Shown here piece by piece: positions 1 to 8,288 of a stretch of DNA of 37,000 bases. Numbering within the stretch: position 1 is the first letter of the stretch; each line of letters opens with the position of its first letter. Source of the DNA: BOG-933 sp037147415 (GTDB taxonomy: Bacteria > Pseudomonadota > Alphaproteobacteria > Azospirillales > Azospirillaceae); the NCBI GenBank assembly GCA_037147415.1, contig JBAWVF010000018.1, forward strand, positions 1 to 37,000. The letters are read 5' to 3'. The position numbers and the translations under genes are program-made. The notes beneath the pieces are model-generated. The model was given only the letters and a program-made list of their open reading frames with translations. It was not told the DNA's origin and searched no databases.

Positions 1-1059
1 CGACAGCCGCGCCCGAAACGCGGCCCGTCCGGAATGCTTGCCCAGCACCAGACCGGCTTTATCGGTCCCGGAGCGCACCAAACCGACCGACTCCGGAGTC
101 ATGATCTCGTAAGTGCCGGCGTGTTTGAGCATACCGTCCTGGTGAATCCCCGACTCGTGGGCAAAAGCGTTGGCGCCGACGATGGCCTTGTTGGGCTGAA
201 CCGCGAATCCAGTAATGCCCGAAACCAAGCGCGAGGCTTTGGTCAGCCCCTCGGTCCGAATCCCGGAGCTGTAAGGCAGCAGATCATGGCGCGTGCGCAA
301 CGCCATCACCACTTCTTCAAGCGCGGCGTTACCGGCGCGCTCCCCCAAGCCATTGATCGTGCATTCGACCTGTCGGGCGCCGTTAGCGACTCCGGCCAGC
401 GAGTTCGCCACCGCCAGCCCGAGATCGTTATGGCAATGCACCGACAACACCGCTTTATCAATATCGGGTACCCGATTGCAGATCATCGCGAATAGCGCGC
501 CATATTCCTCGGGCACGCCATAACCGACGGTATCGGGAATATTGATGGTTGTTGCCCCGGCCTTAATCGCGGCTTCGACACAGCGACACAGGAAATCATG
601 CTCGGTCCGCGAGCCATCCTCGGCACTCCACTCGACATCATCGCAAAGTGAGCGGGCATAGGCGACGCTTTCACCAACCACTGCCAGTACCCTGTCAGGC
701 TCCATCTGAAGTTTGAACTTCATATGAAGCGGGCTGGTCGAAATAAATGTGTGAATCCGCTTACGCGGCGCAAATTCAAGTGCCTCGGCGCACCGATCGA
801 TATCTTTGCGTGAGGCCCGCGCCAGCCCGGCCACCGTTGAGTTGCGTACCAACCGGCCAATCTCGCGCACCGCTTCGAAGTCACCGTTGGAGGCGATCGG
901 AAAGCCGGCCTCGATCACATCGACGCCCAATTCCTCCAGCACCCGCGCGACTCGGAGCTTTTCCTCCAGATTCATCGAGGCGCCCGGCGACTGCTCGCCA
1001 TCGCGCAGAGTGGTATCGAAAATCACGACGCGCGAGTCGGCAGTTTGATTAGGCGACAT
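1..1059 (-). CDS. leuA: 2-isopropylmalate synthase (3' end outside window)
   Basis: LeuA condenses 2-ketoisovalerate with acetyl-CoA to give 2-isopropylmalate, the committed step of leucine biosynthesis, in the cytosol. Reading the minus strand from the ATG at 1059 gives 353 open codons. These carry the family signature DTTLRDGEQSPG at residues 15–26, the metal-binding HCHNDLG segment, the NGLGERAGN loop and a HESGIHQDG motif late in the TIM barrel. The family is usually about 500–520 residues, so the C-terminal regulatory (leucine-binding) domain lies beyond the window. An AGGATG stretch just upstream supports the start. The 75 bases before it must hold the promoter unless transcription runs in from the AT-rich gene at 1135–2067, which points the same way. 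The related homocitrate and citramalate synthases share the first motif, but the overall sequence reads as a proteobacterial LeuA. Confidence 0.95.
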   Translation of the reverse strand, partial: MSPNQTADSRVVIFDTTLRDGEQSPGASMNLEEKLRVARVLEELGVDVIEAGFPIASNGDFEAVREIGRLVRNSTVAGLARASRKDIDRCAEALEFAPRKRIHTFISTSPLHMKFKLQMEPDRVLAVVGESVAYARSLCDDVEWSAEDGSRTEHDFLCRCVEAAIKAGATTINIPDTVGYGVPEEYGALFAMICNRVPDIDKAVLSVHCHNDLGLAVANSLAGVANGARQVECTINGLGERAGNAALEEVVMALRTRHDLLPYSSGIRTEGLTKASRLVSGITGFAVQPNKAIVGANAFAHESGIHQDGMLKHAGTYEIMTPESVGLVRSGTDKAGLVLGKHSGRAAFRARLS

Positions 1060-1134
1060 GACCGGACATCCTGTTAAGTGTCAGCCCTTCCGTAGCCGGG
1101 CCGGAGGGCGCGAGCAAGCGGATTCGCAGCCGGG

Positions 1135-2067
1135 CTATTTTAGCGCGCGCTCCGCCTCGACCAGAAAGACAATCGCCGCAGCGGTCTGGTGGAGAATATA
1201 AGCAACGATATGTTCGGGCACATCCGTTGGTATGGCGCCTTGACCGTGACCCGCTAACTTGTTGCGCCCGGTTGGAACACCGCTTTCCAGAACGCCCCTG
1301 AGAGAAGAAAATTCACTTTGCCAGAATTGAGGAATAAGGTCTTTCGTAAAGCAGATATTTATCAATTCCTTGCTCGTGGCTTTGCCCTTGTCATAGGCCC
1401 AGCCTCTCTTATCGCAAATCGCCTTCATCGTGCTTTCGAAGGCTTTCAGGCACTCATTGATAGCTTCCTTGTTTCGTTTGTGTCTATGATGTTCATGAGC
1501 GGTAAGGAATTCTTGCTGAGCCCCTGAAAATTCCTTTTCACGCAATAAGCCCAGTGCCGGCTTCACCACCTCCGCATGAATAAGCTGCGAATCGATCCTG
1601 ATAATTTCACCATCGGAAAAAGAATATCCAACCCCATGCTCGCGAAAGCGAGCATTTAATTCATCGATAGCTGCGGTAGCGATTTTAGATGCGTTAGACA
1701 ATCCACAATAAGAATAATTTCTTGTTACCGTATCAACGCATCTGAATGAAACCTCAATAGCATCAAGCACACGCTCTATGTTTGTTTCAACTATTAAAAA
1801 ATCGAGCACATCATTTTTCGGTCTATAACCATTATGGTGAATTTTAACAAGATAAAACAATCCATATTCTTTAATTAAAACATCAAATATATTTTGATAC
1901 GCTTTAGAGATATTATCGCTATACCTCAAATTATCATATCCAAGAGTATCTTTTAAGATATGAATAATCTGCACCCTCAAAGGCTGGGGTAGCTCATCAT
2001 ATTGAAAAACATCCGGGACTTCACCCCGTAGCTTCTTTTGCCGTTTGGAAAACAGGTTAACTATCAT
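1135..2067 (-). CDS. STM4504/CBY_0614-like (AbiJ N-terminal / Abi-C-like) protein
   Basis: This 310-residue protein begins MIVNLFSKRQKKLRGEVPD and continues with a QYDELPQPLRVQIIHI segment. I associate that pattern with the STM4504/CBY_0614 family and AbiJ-type N-terminal domains of abortive-infection proteins. The C-terminal third has a helical ELINICFTKDLIPQF...SLRGVLESGVPTGRNKLAGHGQG pattern, like the abortive-infection C-terminal domain with its RN..GHG motif. No signal peptide or membrane segment is visible. The 5' two-thirds are clearly richer in A+T than leuA and the neighbouring genes, and the gene sits alone between leuA and a terminated lipoprotein operon, which suggests horizontal acquisition. 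The family assignment is from memory of sequence patterns, and a role in phage defence is inferred from it. Confidence 0.72.
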   Translation of the reverse strand: MIVNLFSKRQKKLRGEVPDVFQYDELPQPLRVQIIHILKDTLGYDNLRYSDNISKAYQNIFDVLIKEYGLFYLVKIHHNGYRPKNDVLDFLIVETNIERVLDAIEVSFRCVDTVTRNYSYCGLSNASKIATAAIDELNARFREHGVGYSFSDGEIIRIDSQLIHAEVVKPALGLLREKEFSGAQQEFLTAHEHHRHKRNKEAINECLKAFESTMKAICDKRGWAYDKGKATSKELINICFTKDLIPQFWQSEFSSLRGVLESGVPTGRNKLAGHGQGAIPTDVPEHIVAYILHQTAAAIVFLVEAERALK

Positions 2068-2079
2068 TGATGGCCTCGC

Positions 2080-2125
2080 AAAATAACAAACCGGAGGGCA
2101 CGGCGAATCATGCCGCGCCCTCCGG
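2080..2125 (-). terminator. Rho-independent terminator of the lipoprotein operon
   Basis: CCGGAGGGC (2091–2099) pairs with GCCCTCCGG (2117–2125), and an inner CGGC/GCCG extension leaves a 7-nt loop. On the minus strand the hairpin is followed by TTTGTTATTTT. It lies just past the stop of the lipoprotein at 2134 and ahead of the gene starting at 2067, so it separates the two transcription units. Confidence 0.85.
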
Positions 2126-2133
2126 TTATAGGG

Positions 2134-2556
2134 TTAGTCAACCTCATGTGCGGTCAGAAACATCCCCTTTTCGAGCGCCGCAAAGAATTGTTGATAGGGA
2201 CCGGGTTCTTCGACCGCCTTCAAAGCGAACTGAGCATTGCCCCGGACCATCAATTGCTTGTCGCCCTTTGGCCGAACACTGACCGACATCCGCAATTGAT
2301 AGCCGTCAAGCTTCGTGCCACTGACGGTACCGAGCGTGGCATCAGCCTTGTCAATGACAAACCCCAAATCTTGTAAGGTCGCGATCACCGTTCGCAATGT
2401 CTTTTGCTGATCGGTCGTATCAAAGGCACGGCTTTGGAAACTGCGCAACTGAACTTGGCTGGCATTGGTATTCAGCACTTGTTCGCGGCTATCGGTTTGA
2501 CAACCGCTTAAGAAAACTGCAACAAGAACGGCACCGACAGTGGCTATGATTTTCAT
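2134..2556 (-). CDS. small lipoprotein, paralogue of the next gene
   Basis: This is a 140-residue predicted lipoprotein. The N-terminus MKIIATVGAVLVAVFLSGCQ has a hydrophobic stretch and a LSGC lipobox, so Cys19 would be lipidated and the protein exported. The mature part is clearly related to the upstream gene: QLRSFQSRAFDTTDQQK matches QLRQLQSRRFDTAEESK, the LQDLGF motif is shared, and the C-termini match (PYQQFFAALEKGMFLTA against MYQEFFDKLSQSVFLTA). It lacks the central insert of the larger paralogue. It is the last gene of a three-gene lipoprotein operon, 13 bp after its paralogue and before a terminator. I do not recognise a named function. An envelope-associated structural or sensing role is only inference. 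Confidence 0.85.
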   Translation of the reverse strand: MKIIATVGAVLVAVFLSGCQTDSREQVLNTNASQVQLRSFQSRAFDTTDQQKTLRTVIATLQDLGFVIDKADATLGTVSGTKLDGYQLRMSVSVRPKGDKQLMVRGNAQFALKAVEEPGPYQQFFAALEKGMFLTAHEVD

Positions 2557-2569
2557 TATGTCCTCCCTG

Positions 2570-3112
2570 TTATATGCTGTTTGCAGTCAAAAACACCGAC
2601 TGTGAAAGCTTATCGAAAAACTCCTGATACATCTTCGGTTCGACTAAGCCTTCGATTTTTGATATCTGATTGTGATTATTCCAAACGGTCCGCTGGAAGG
2701 TCACTCTGACCGTGGTCTGATTGGGACCGTTTGGCCGCGTCACCAAACTTGCCCGGATTTTTTGATTGGTATCGACCGGCATGTTCGCCCCGAACAGCAC
2801 CGCCATCATGATCGCACCGGCAACCTGCCCGGATTCCGTGGCATCCCGGTCTTTTGAGCCGACCAATACCCCGACCTTGGTATCGCTCTCTTCAAGAGTA
2901 AAGCCAAGGTCTTGCAACAAATTTGAACTTGCAACCAAAAGCTTACTTTCTTCGGCAGTATCGAACCTGCGCGACTGCAATTGACGCAGTTGAAGACTTT
3001 CCTGCGATAGCTTAAGGGCTTCCGGCGGAATGGCGGTCTGGCACCCGGCCAGCAAACCAACGGCTAAAACCGCAAACACGCAACTTTTCGCCCTGAATTT
3101 TAGATTCAGCAT
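2570..3112 (-). CDS. lipoprotein, paralogue of the gene at 2134–2556
   Basis: This is a 180-residue predicted lipoprotein with a basic start, a hydrophobic core and a LLAGCQ lipobox at about residues 20–25. The mature region shares the QLRxxQSRxFDT, LQDLGF and C-terminal xYQxFFxxLxxxxFLTA blocks with the downstream paralogue. It differs by an extra Gly/Ala-rich hydrophobic stretch (QVAGAIMMAVLFGANMP) in the middle, which could associate with membrane. The gene lies 8 bp after the BamE-like lipoprotein gene, so co-transcription is likely. Function unknown. The pair looks like a local duplication that has diverged. Confidence 0.85.
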   Translation of the reverse strand: MLNLKFRAKSCVFAVLAVGLLAGCQTAIPPEALKLSQESLQLRQLQSRRFDTAEESKLLVASSNLLQDLGFTLEESDTKVGVLVGSKDRDATESGQVAGAIMMAVLFGANMPVDTNQKIRASLVTRPNGPNQTTVRVTFQRTVWNNHNQISKIEGLVEPKMYQEFFDKLSQSVFLTANSI

Positions 3113-3120
3113 GTCTAGCC

Positions 3121-3585
3121 TCAGAAGCTTGATGAGCGGTAAGCGAAATCACGAACCCGTCCTGCCGCATCAAATTTAACGATAACAGTCAAGGTTCGCT
3201 GAGTCGTTGAATGAGCACCGGCGCTTTGAGAGGAAGAACCTCCCAACCCGCCGCCTAGCAACCCTGCACCGGCAAAACCGCCACCAAGAATAAGGGCGTT
3301 CACTCCCCCGGCGCTAGATGAATAAACAGACTCAGTTGCGATTTTATCATAGACCCAAGTTTCGCGTCTTTGATCATCGGTCGTGACCATATTCGGCGAC
3401 CCGAGGGCGGAAACCACATCGGCATTGGTCATGCCGACCTTAATTTCACGCTGAACCTTGCCAACTGTCAGACGATCTTTATCGGCATTTGCGACTGCGG
3501 CCTGATGATCTTGAGCGGTCATACATGAGCTTAACAAAGGTAAAGCGACCAGACAAATCGCAACCTTCCGCGAATATTTTTGCAT
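3121..3585 (-). CDS. SmpA/BamE-like outer-membrane lipoprotein
   Basis: From the ATG at 3585 this protein has 154 residues. It begins MQKYSRKVAICLVALPLLSSC, a lipoprotein signal with an LLSSC lipobox. The KVQREIKVGMTNADVVSALGSPNMVT segment followed by ETWVYD is the SmpA/OmlA/BamE fold signature, in which a helical KVGMTxxxVxxxLGxP precedes a strand with W-Y. A Gly/Ser-rich insert (about residues 80–115) and a C-terminal strand TLTVIVKFDAAGRVRDFAY complete the domain. I prefer this start over an upstream ATG at 3639 because GAGG lies at proper spacing and the signal peptide then begins at residue 1. It heads the three-lipoprotein operon. It may not be BamE itself, since BamE-like domains occur in several envelope proteins. 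Confidence 0.85.
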   Translation of the reverse strand: MQKYSRKVAICLVALPLLSSCMTAQDHQAAVANADKDRLTVGKVQREIKVGMTNADVVSALGSPNMVTTDDQRRETWVYDKIATESVYSSSAGGVNALILGGGFAGAGLLGGGLGGSSSQSAGAHSTTQRTLTVIVKFDAAGRVRDFAYRSSSF

Positions 3586-3649
3586 TTTAGCTACCTCATT
3601 TTGATTTACCCATTCCTGAAACCAATTAATTTTCATCACTTTGATATAA

Positions 3650-3664
3650 TGTCAACTTATTATA
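3650..3664 (-). promoter_or_regulatory. AT-rich promoter region of the lipoprotein operon
   Basis: The minus strand here reads TATAAT (3664–3659) and then TTGACA (3655–3650), within a very AT-rich stretch between the divergent genes at 3585 and 3814. The TATAAT is a reasonable -10 for the lipoprotein operon. I cannot fix a convincing matching -35. Confidence 0.35.
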
Positions 3665-3813
3665 ACGCACAACATTTAATTGCACTTTAATATCCGCACA
3701 ACCTTTCATTTTATTTATGATAAAGGTTGAAAAAGACGCCGCCCCTTCCCCGTTGCCTGGTCGGGCACAAGCGGAGTATTCTTCAAGGACCATCTGAAGG
3801 AAGGGGACGGGCG

Positions 3814-4185
3814 ATGAGGACGGTGTTGCTGGCGGCAATCACGCTAATGTGCGGGCTGATGACAGCCCCCGCCGTTCGCGCCGAAGGACCGGCGGTTTAC
3901 GATCTGGTCGGCACCAATCCGGGCGGTTCGGGCGGCTACAAGGGCACGGTCACGCTGGAGGTCAAGGGACAAACCGCAATCATCACCTGGACCATGAGCA
4001 ACGGCGATCAAACCATCGGCACCGGCATCGTCAATGGCGACACCATGGCGGCCGCTTATCCGACAGACGGCGGCTACGGGGTATGCCTCTATACCCGCGA
4101 CCCGGCGACTGAAACCGTCACCGGCAATTGGACCGCTTCCGGCAGTTCGGCGCTCGGCACCGAACGCTGGACCCTGCGACGCTAA
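3814..4185 (+). CDS. small secreted protein of unknown function
   Basis: From the ATG at 3814, 123 residues are encoded, starting with a classic signal peptide MRTVLLAAITLMCGLMTAPAVRA with cleavage likely after AxA. An AAGGAAGGGG ribosome site precedes it. The mature part alternates strand-forming stretches rich in Gly and Thr (YKGTVTLEVKGQTAIITWTM, TIGTGIVNGDTMAAAY, ETVTGNWTASGSSALGTERW), which suggests a small beta-sandwich or calycin-like fold in the periplasm. A single Cys in GVCLYTRD is present. It is transcribed away from the lipoprotein operon and converges on the transglycosylase-like gene, with 12 bp between stops. No named family recognised. Confidence 0.75.
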   Translation: MRTVLLAAITLMCGLMTAPAVRAEGPAVYDLVGTNPGGSGGYKGTVTLEVKGQTAIITWTMSNGDQTIGTGIVNGDTMAAAYPTDGGYGVCLYTRDPATETVTGNWTASGSSALGTERWTLRR

Positions 4186-4197
4186 CCGGGCTGCGCC

Positions 4198-5139
4198 TTA
4201 ACCGACGTTCGGGTCGGGAGAAACCACGCGGTCCGTAACCACCGGGTGGTCTTCTTTACTCAGCGCCACGACATCTTTCAGGCTCCGGTTCACGAAGCGC
4301 GTAATCTTGGCCATCGCCTCACGATTGGACAGCGGGCCATCGGCGCCATAGAACATATTGCGGTTGGCCGAAGCCGCGTTCGGCAACAGTTGGTCGGCGG
4401 CACCGTTCGGATCGTTGCGCGCTGCACGAATCAGCTTGGCCGCCCCACCCGGCCCGAGAAAATAGGCCATGCGGCTTTCTTCGGCACTTGGCTTGCGGTG
4501 CAAAATCCGGCCCAAATCCTTGCCGGACTCGTCAAGATAACGCGCCGCCATGCCTGCCGACAAATTGACGTCCTTACGCAAATCAAGCAACTGCTTGCGC
4601 ATGGCCGGGTCGGATACGGATGCAACCCCGTTGTGCATCTTGATCTGGGCAACGTCTTTGCCCAAGCCATAGGCCGCGCCATGGCGCTTCAGCATATCCA
4701 GCCAGGTTTGCTCGACGAATTGATACGGCCCGGCGGCGGTTGAAGTCCCGCTCTTGGCATTGACGTTGAAATTACTTTCCTGCGCCGCCTTTGCCAGAAC
4801 ATCGGCAAACGGAACATTGGCGATCCGTGCGGCCGAGCGGGCACTCTGGGTGAAATCATCCATCGTGGGAGAACGCGCGCCGGCCGGCGGCGTCGGCTTG
4901 CGCCCCGGCGTCGGGGCATCGACGGCGGTTCCGGCAGCAGTCCCGGCATCGGCCATCGCCACGGCAAAGGAAGCCGGCGTGGTGGCTGCCGGCTTGCGCG
5001 GCGCCGCCTGCGACAGCACGAAATCATCACCGGCTTGCGGCACGGCGGGCTTGCGCCGAGGCTGCGGCGGACCGGATTTATCAGCCGAAGGCAGCTCCGG
5101 CTTCCGCATCGGTTTGTATCTCAGATCAAAATCTGACAT
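4198..5139 (-). CDS. lytic-transglycosylase-like protein
   Basis: This protein of about 313 residues has a long Pro/Ala-rich, low-complexity N-terminus (about 1–110). The lysozyme-like region that follows contains ADVLAKAAQESNFN, with a Glu in the catalytic-like AxQES position, then SGTSTAAGPYQFVEQTWLDML. This is the ES...G..Q...W pattern of Slt-type transglycosylases. The C-terminal part (YFLGPGGAAKLIRAARNDPN, PNAASANRNMFYG) matches the tail seen in alphaproteobacterial transglycosylases near flagellar genes. No signal peptide is visible, so export may use the flagellar apparatus or another route. A GTG at 5157 would add six residues; I chose the ATG at 5139. Adjacency to upp and the flgE cluster suggests peptidoglycan remodelling for the flagellar rod, but this is inference. 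Confidence 0.8.
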   Translation of the reverse strand: MSDFDLRYKPMRKPELPSADKSGPPQPRRKPAVPQAGDDFVLSQAAPRKPAATTPASFAVAMADAGTAAGTAVDAPTPGRKPTPPAGARSPTMDDFTQSARSAARIANVPFADVLAKAAQESNFNVNAKSGTSTAAGPYQFVEQTWLDMLKRHGAAYGLGKDVAQIKMHNGVASVSDPAMRKQLLDLRKDVNLSAGMAARYLDESGKDLGRILHRKPSAEESRMAYFLGPGGAAKLIRAARNDPNGAADQLLPNAASANRNMFYGADGPLSNREAMAKITRFVNRSLKDVVALSKEDHPVVTDRVVSPDPNVG

Positions 5140-5247
5140 GGCCGTCTCTTGCCCCACCCGGGCGGTTGGACCTCACCGCCGCGCCATACAGACTACAACA
5201 ATCAGCAAACCCGGTCCACCGCCCCTACCCCCGCAGCGCACGAAAAA

Positions 5248-5898
5248 TTAACGGGTACCGAACATGCGATCACCGGCATCACCAAGACCCGGCACAATAT
5301 AGGAGTCGGCATCAAGGTGACTGTCCAAAGCGGCGATGTAGATTGGAATCCGCGGATGACGCTCGTGAAAGTTCCGAACCCCTTCGGGCGCCGCGACAAC
5401 GGCCATAAACCTGATCTGTGCGTCCTCGACACCATGCCGGTTCAGTAAATCGGCGGCGCAAACAGCGGTGTTGCCGGTCGCCAGCATCGGATCGACCACG
5501 ATGAACATGCGGCCCTCGGGGTCCGGCAGCTTCACCAGATACTCGACCGGAAGCTTGGTCACGGGATCACGGAACAGACCGATGTGACCCTCACGCGCTG
5601 AAGGCACCAATGAATGCAGCCCGCTGGCCATGCCGAGCCCGGCCCGAAGAATGGGAACGATGCACAGCTTTTTACCGGCCAGAACCGGTGCATCCATGCG
5701 GGCCAGTGGCGTTTCCATTCGCTCCGTGGTCAACGGCATGTCGCGGGTGACCTCGTAGCCCATCAACAGAGACACTTCCTCCAGCAACTGTCGGAACCCC
5801 ATGATCGAGCGGCTTTCGTCGCGCATCAGGCTGACCTTGTGCTGAATCAGCGGATGATCGAGCACGAACAGATTGGGAAAATCGGGCAGGGTGTGCAT
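5248..5898 (-). CDS. upp: uracil phosphoribosyltransferase
   Basis: Upp converts uracil and PRPP to UMP in pyrimidine salvage. The 216-residue protein has the PRPP loop VDPMLATGNTA, the upstream PILRAGLGMA segment and the uracil-binding C-terminus PGLGDAGDRMFGTR, all in the family order. The usual length is about 209. An open frame runs further upstream to 5997, but a GGAGG lies before the ATG at 5898 and the family N-terminus fits there. The gene is transcribed away from flgE, with the sigma-54 site of flgE lying 128 bp upstream of its start. Confidence 0.95.
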   Translation of the reverse strand: MHTLPDFPNLFVLDHPLIQHKVSLMRDESRSIMGFRQLLEEVSLLMGYEVTRDMPLTTERMETPLARMDAPVLAGKKLCIVPILRAGLGMASGLHSLVPSAREGHIGLFRDPVTKLPVEYLVKLPDPEGRMFIVVDPMLATGNTAVCAADLLNRHGVEDAQIRFMAVVAAPEGVRNFHERHPRIPIYIAALDSHLDADSYIVPGLGDAGDRMFGTR

Positions 5899-6025
5899 GG
5901 CGGAACAAGCCTCCGGCAACTCTCTTGGAACAAAACCATAGCCGGTTACAGCGCCCCGGTCAAAGCTGCCGGGAATTTTCTGCCGATCCCGGGCCATTTA
6001 CGCCGGGTTATCGCCAAAAGTATCA

Positions 6026-6040
6026 TGGCACGGCATTTGC
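6026..6040 (+). promoter_or_regulatory. sigma-54 promoter for flgE
   Basis: TGGCACGGCATTTGC matches the -24/-12 consensus TGGCAC-N5-TTGC exactly, including GG and GC spacing. It lies 70 bp upstream of the flgE start at 6111. This fits RpoN-dependent control of hook genes known in several alphaproteobacteria such as Caulobacter. The activator binding site is not identified. Confidence 0.85.
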
Positions 6041-6110
6041 TTCTCACCTGCCAACGGAATTCGTGCCCCTGGAGCCGGGGGCGACTAACCCTGTTGAAAG
6101 GATTACGACC

Positions 6111-8249
6111 ATGGGTGTCGGTCAAGCATTCAATACGGCGCTGGGTGGATTGAACGCTTTCGCCTCTCAGGTGGGCTATATCTCAGACAATTTAGCCAAT
6201 GTCAGCACACCGGGCTTCAAGCGGGTCGACGCCGACTTCCAGTCCTTCGTCACGCTGTCAACGCAGAATTTCCATAGCCCCGGCGGCGTCAACATTCAGC
6301 CGGCCTACCGGGTCAGTTTGGCCGGACAGGTCAACAACACCGACAACCCGACCGCGTTTTCGATCGCGAACGGTACCGGTTTCGCGCCGTGCGCCGTGCC
6401 GAATAACGTGGTGGGCGGTGTCGCCAACTTCACCAACGCGACCCAGCACTTTACCAAAGCCTGCAACTTCACCGTGGACACTTCCGGCTATCTGACCAAT
6501 ACCGCCGGGCAATATCTGATGGGCATGAAGGAACAGACGACCTACAAGGGCGATGTCCCCGGCACGCCCTCGCTCGGCAATCTGGTCGGCGTCCGTGTCG
6601 ATCCAACCATCTACAAATCCATCCCCGGCAAGGCCAGCACCACGATCCAATATAATGCCAATTTTCCGGCCGGGATGAGCCCGCTTCCGTTGGGTGACGC
6701 AAACGCGACGAGCGCGCAAGTAACCTCTCAGGTCCAGTTCTTCGACAGCCTGGGTAATGCGCGGACCATGGAAGTCGTCATGCAGAAGATTCCGGTCTCG
6801 AAGGCGCTTGATAACTCGGCAAACGGGACCAACGCCCCCTCGCAATGGGAACTGCTCAGCGCCAAAGTCAAAGGCGTACCCGATTATAAGAACGGTACCG
6901 CCGATCTGGTGGTAGACGTATCGGACAGCAACGGCGATACCCTGATTGATTCTACGGATAAGTCCCTGTTCTTTACCTCGGCCGGCGCCTTATTCGGCCG
7001 CAGCGCCCTGACCGCCGCGCAAACGGCGGCGGCGGCGGCCGTCGGTGTTGCCGGAGCCGGTGCCGTTGGCGGCGGCTTTGCCGGTGTAACCGCTGCGACC
7101 GCCGCCTCCGTTGCCGGCTACGTCACCACCGCTGCCGCCAGCCTCACGACATCTGCGGGCGATGTCACAACCAATGCCGTCGCCGACGCCACCGCAATCC
7201 AAACCGCCGCACAAACCTATGTGGCAACGCTTGCCAACGCGGCCACCGCAGCCTCGGTCACTGCGGCGGCCACTGCCGTCGTGAACGCAGCCGCAGCGGC
7301 GGCAACCGCCGCGACGACGGCCACCAACGCTGCGACAAATGTTGCCGCCGCCCCCCCGACCGCCACGATCTCCGATGTCGTTGCCGCAGCCGACTCGCTC
7401 GGCTCGGCAAATACCACCTATCAAACCGCTTTGAAAACCTTGGCTTCCTTGACGGCAAGCGATGCCGGCACCACAGCCGCAATCGTTACCGGCATGACCA
7501 ATGCCGCCCTGGCCGTCACCGACAACGACAAGGCCGTTACCGACGCGGGTGTCGCGAATGCCGCCGACAAGGCTGCCACCGCCGCCAACGCCGCCGCCGC
7601 CGCCACCAACCCTCCGGTTGCCGCGACGGTCTCGGCTGCCGCCACGACTTCCGGCAACGTCCTGCCTCAACTGCACTTCAGCATTCCGTGGAACAACTCG
7701 GTCAATGTCGGCACGGCGGCGGCACCGGTCCCGAGCACGGTCGGTTCCGCCCCGGAAACCGACCCGCAAGCTCTGGTCCTGAATTACGGCTCGCAAGCCT
7801 CCGGGGTCAACGCGGCGACCGGCAGCACGCAATATGCCGGCACGAATCTTGAAGTACGATCGGTGAATGACAACACGGGGCAGGCGCCGGGCAGCTTTCG
7901 AAAAGCCAGTATCGATACCGCCGGCAACGTGGTGTTCAGCTATTCCAACGGCCAGCAATTAAAGCCTTATCGTATTCCTCTGATTACCTTCAACAACCCG
8001 AACGATCTGGAGCGGGTCACCGGTGCGGTGTTTTCGGGCAACGATACTCTGGCCGGACCGCCGGTCGCCCACTGGTCGGGAGAAGGTGATACCGGCACCA
8101 TCATTACCAACTCGGTCGAACAATCGAATGTCGATATCGCCGACGAATTGACCAAGATGATCGTGGCTCAGCGGGCTTATTCTTCTAACGGTAAGATCAT
8201 CACGACCGCAGACGAAATGATCCAGGAAACTCTTGGACTGAAACGATAG
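6111..8249 (+). CDS. flgE: flagellar hook protein with Ala/Thr-rich insert
   Basis: FlgE polymerises to form the flagellar hook. The 712-residue product starts MGVGQAFNTALGGLNAFASQ and has the rod/hook N-terminal motif DNLANVSTPGFKR at about residues 27–39. It ends with NVDIADELTKMIVAQRAYSSNGKII..DEMIQETLGLKR, the C-terminal coiled-coil half of D0. The start at 6111 has GAAAGG upstream and follows the sigma-54 promoter. The open frame continues upstream but is not needed. The region from about residue 298 to 513 is unusually rich in Ala, Thr and Val with helical heptad-like spacing and little resemblance to hook domains. It sits between LFFTSAGALFG and LPQLHFSIPW, that is, inside an outer domain. 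Typical FlgE proteins are shorter. First gene of a plus-strand flagellar run. Confidence 0.93.
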   Translation: MGVGQAFNTALGGLNAFASQVGYISDNLANVSTPGFKRVDADFQSFVTLSTQNFHSPGGVNIQPAYRVSLAGQVNNTDNPTAFSIANGTGFAPCAVPNNVVGGVANFTNATQHFTKACNFTVDTSGYLTNTAGQYLMGMKEQTTYKGDVPGTPSLGNLVGVRVDPTIYKSIPGKASTTIQYNANFPAGMSPLPLGDANATSAQVTSQVQFFDSLGNARTMEVVMQKIPVSKALDNSANGTNAPSQWELLSAKVKGVPDYKNGTADLVVDVSDSNGDTLIDSTDKSLFFTSAGALFGRSALTAAQTAAAAAVGVAGAGAVGGGFAGVTAATAASVAGYVTTAAASLTTSAGDVTTNAVADATAIQTAAQTYVATLANAATAASVTAAATAVVNAAAAAATAATTATNAATNVAAAPPTATISDVVAAADSLGSANTTYQTALKTLASLTASDAGTTAAIVTGMTNAALAVTDNDKAVTDAGVANAADKAATAANAAAAATNPPVAATVSAAATTSGNVLPQLHFSIPWNNSVNVGTAAAPVPSTVGSAPETDPQALVLNYGSQASGVNAATGSTQYAGTNLEVRSVNDNTGQAPGSFRKASIDTAGNVVFSYSNGQQLKPYRIPLITFNNPNDLERVTGAVFSGNDTLAGPPVAHWSGEGDTGTIITNSVEQSNVDIADELTKMIVAQRAYSSNGKIITTADEMIQETLGLKR

Positions 8250-8288
8250 TTCGGTAGCGTAGACCGGTAGCGGCGCGGGGAGCGTGTC

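Noticed and set aside
1060..1134. Hairpin terminator between the STM4504-like gene and leuA
   Set aside because: The repeated GCCGGGC is a direct repeat, not inverted, and no stem with a U-tract is seen.
5140..5247. Possible sigma-54 site (TGGACCGGGTTTGC on the minus strand) before the transglycosylase-like gene
   Set aside because: The gap between the GG and GC elements is nine bases instead of ten and the -24 half lacks TGGCAC, so I do not call it.
5899..5997. N-terminal extension of Upp by an in-frame upstream start
   Set aside because: The extension lacks family similarity, and GGAGG supports the ATG at 5898.
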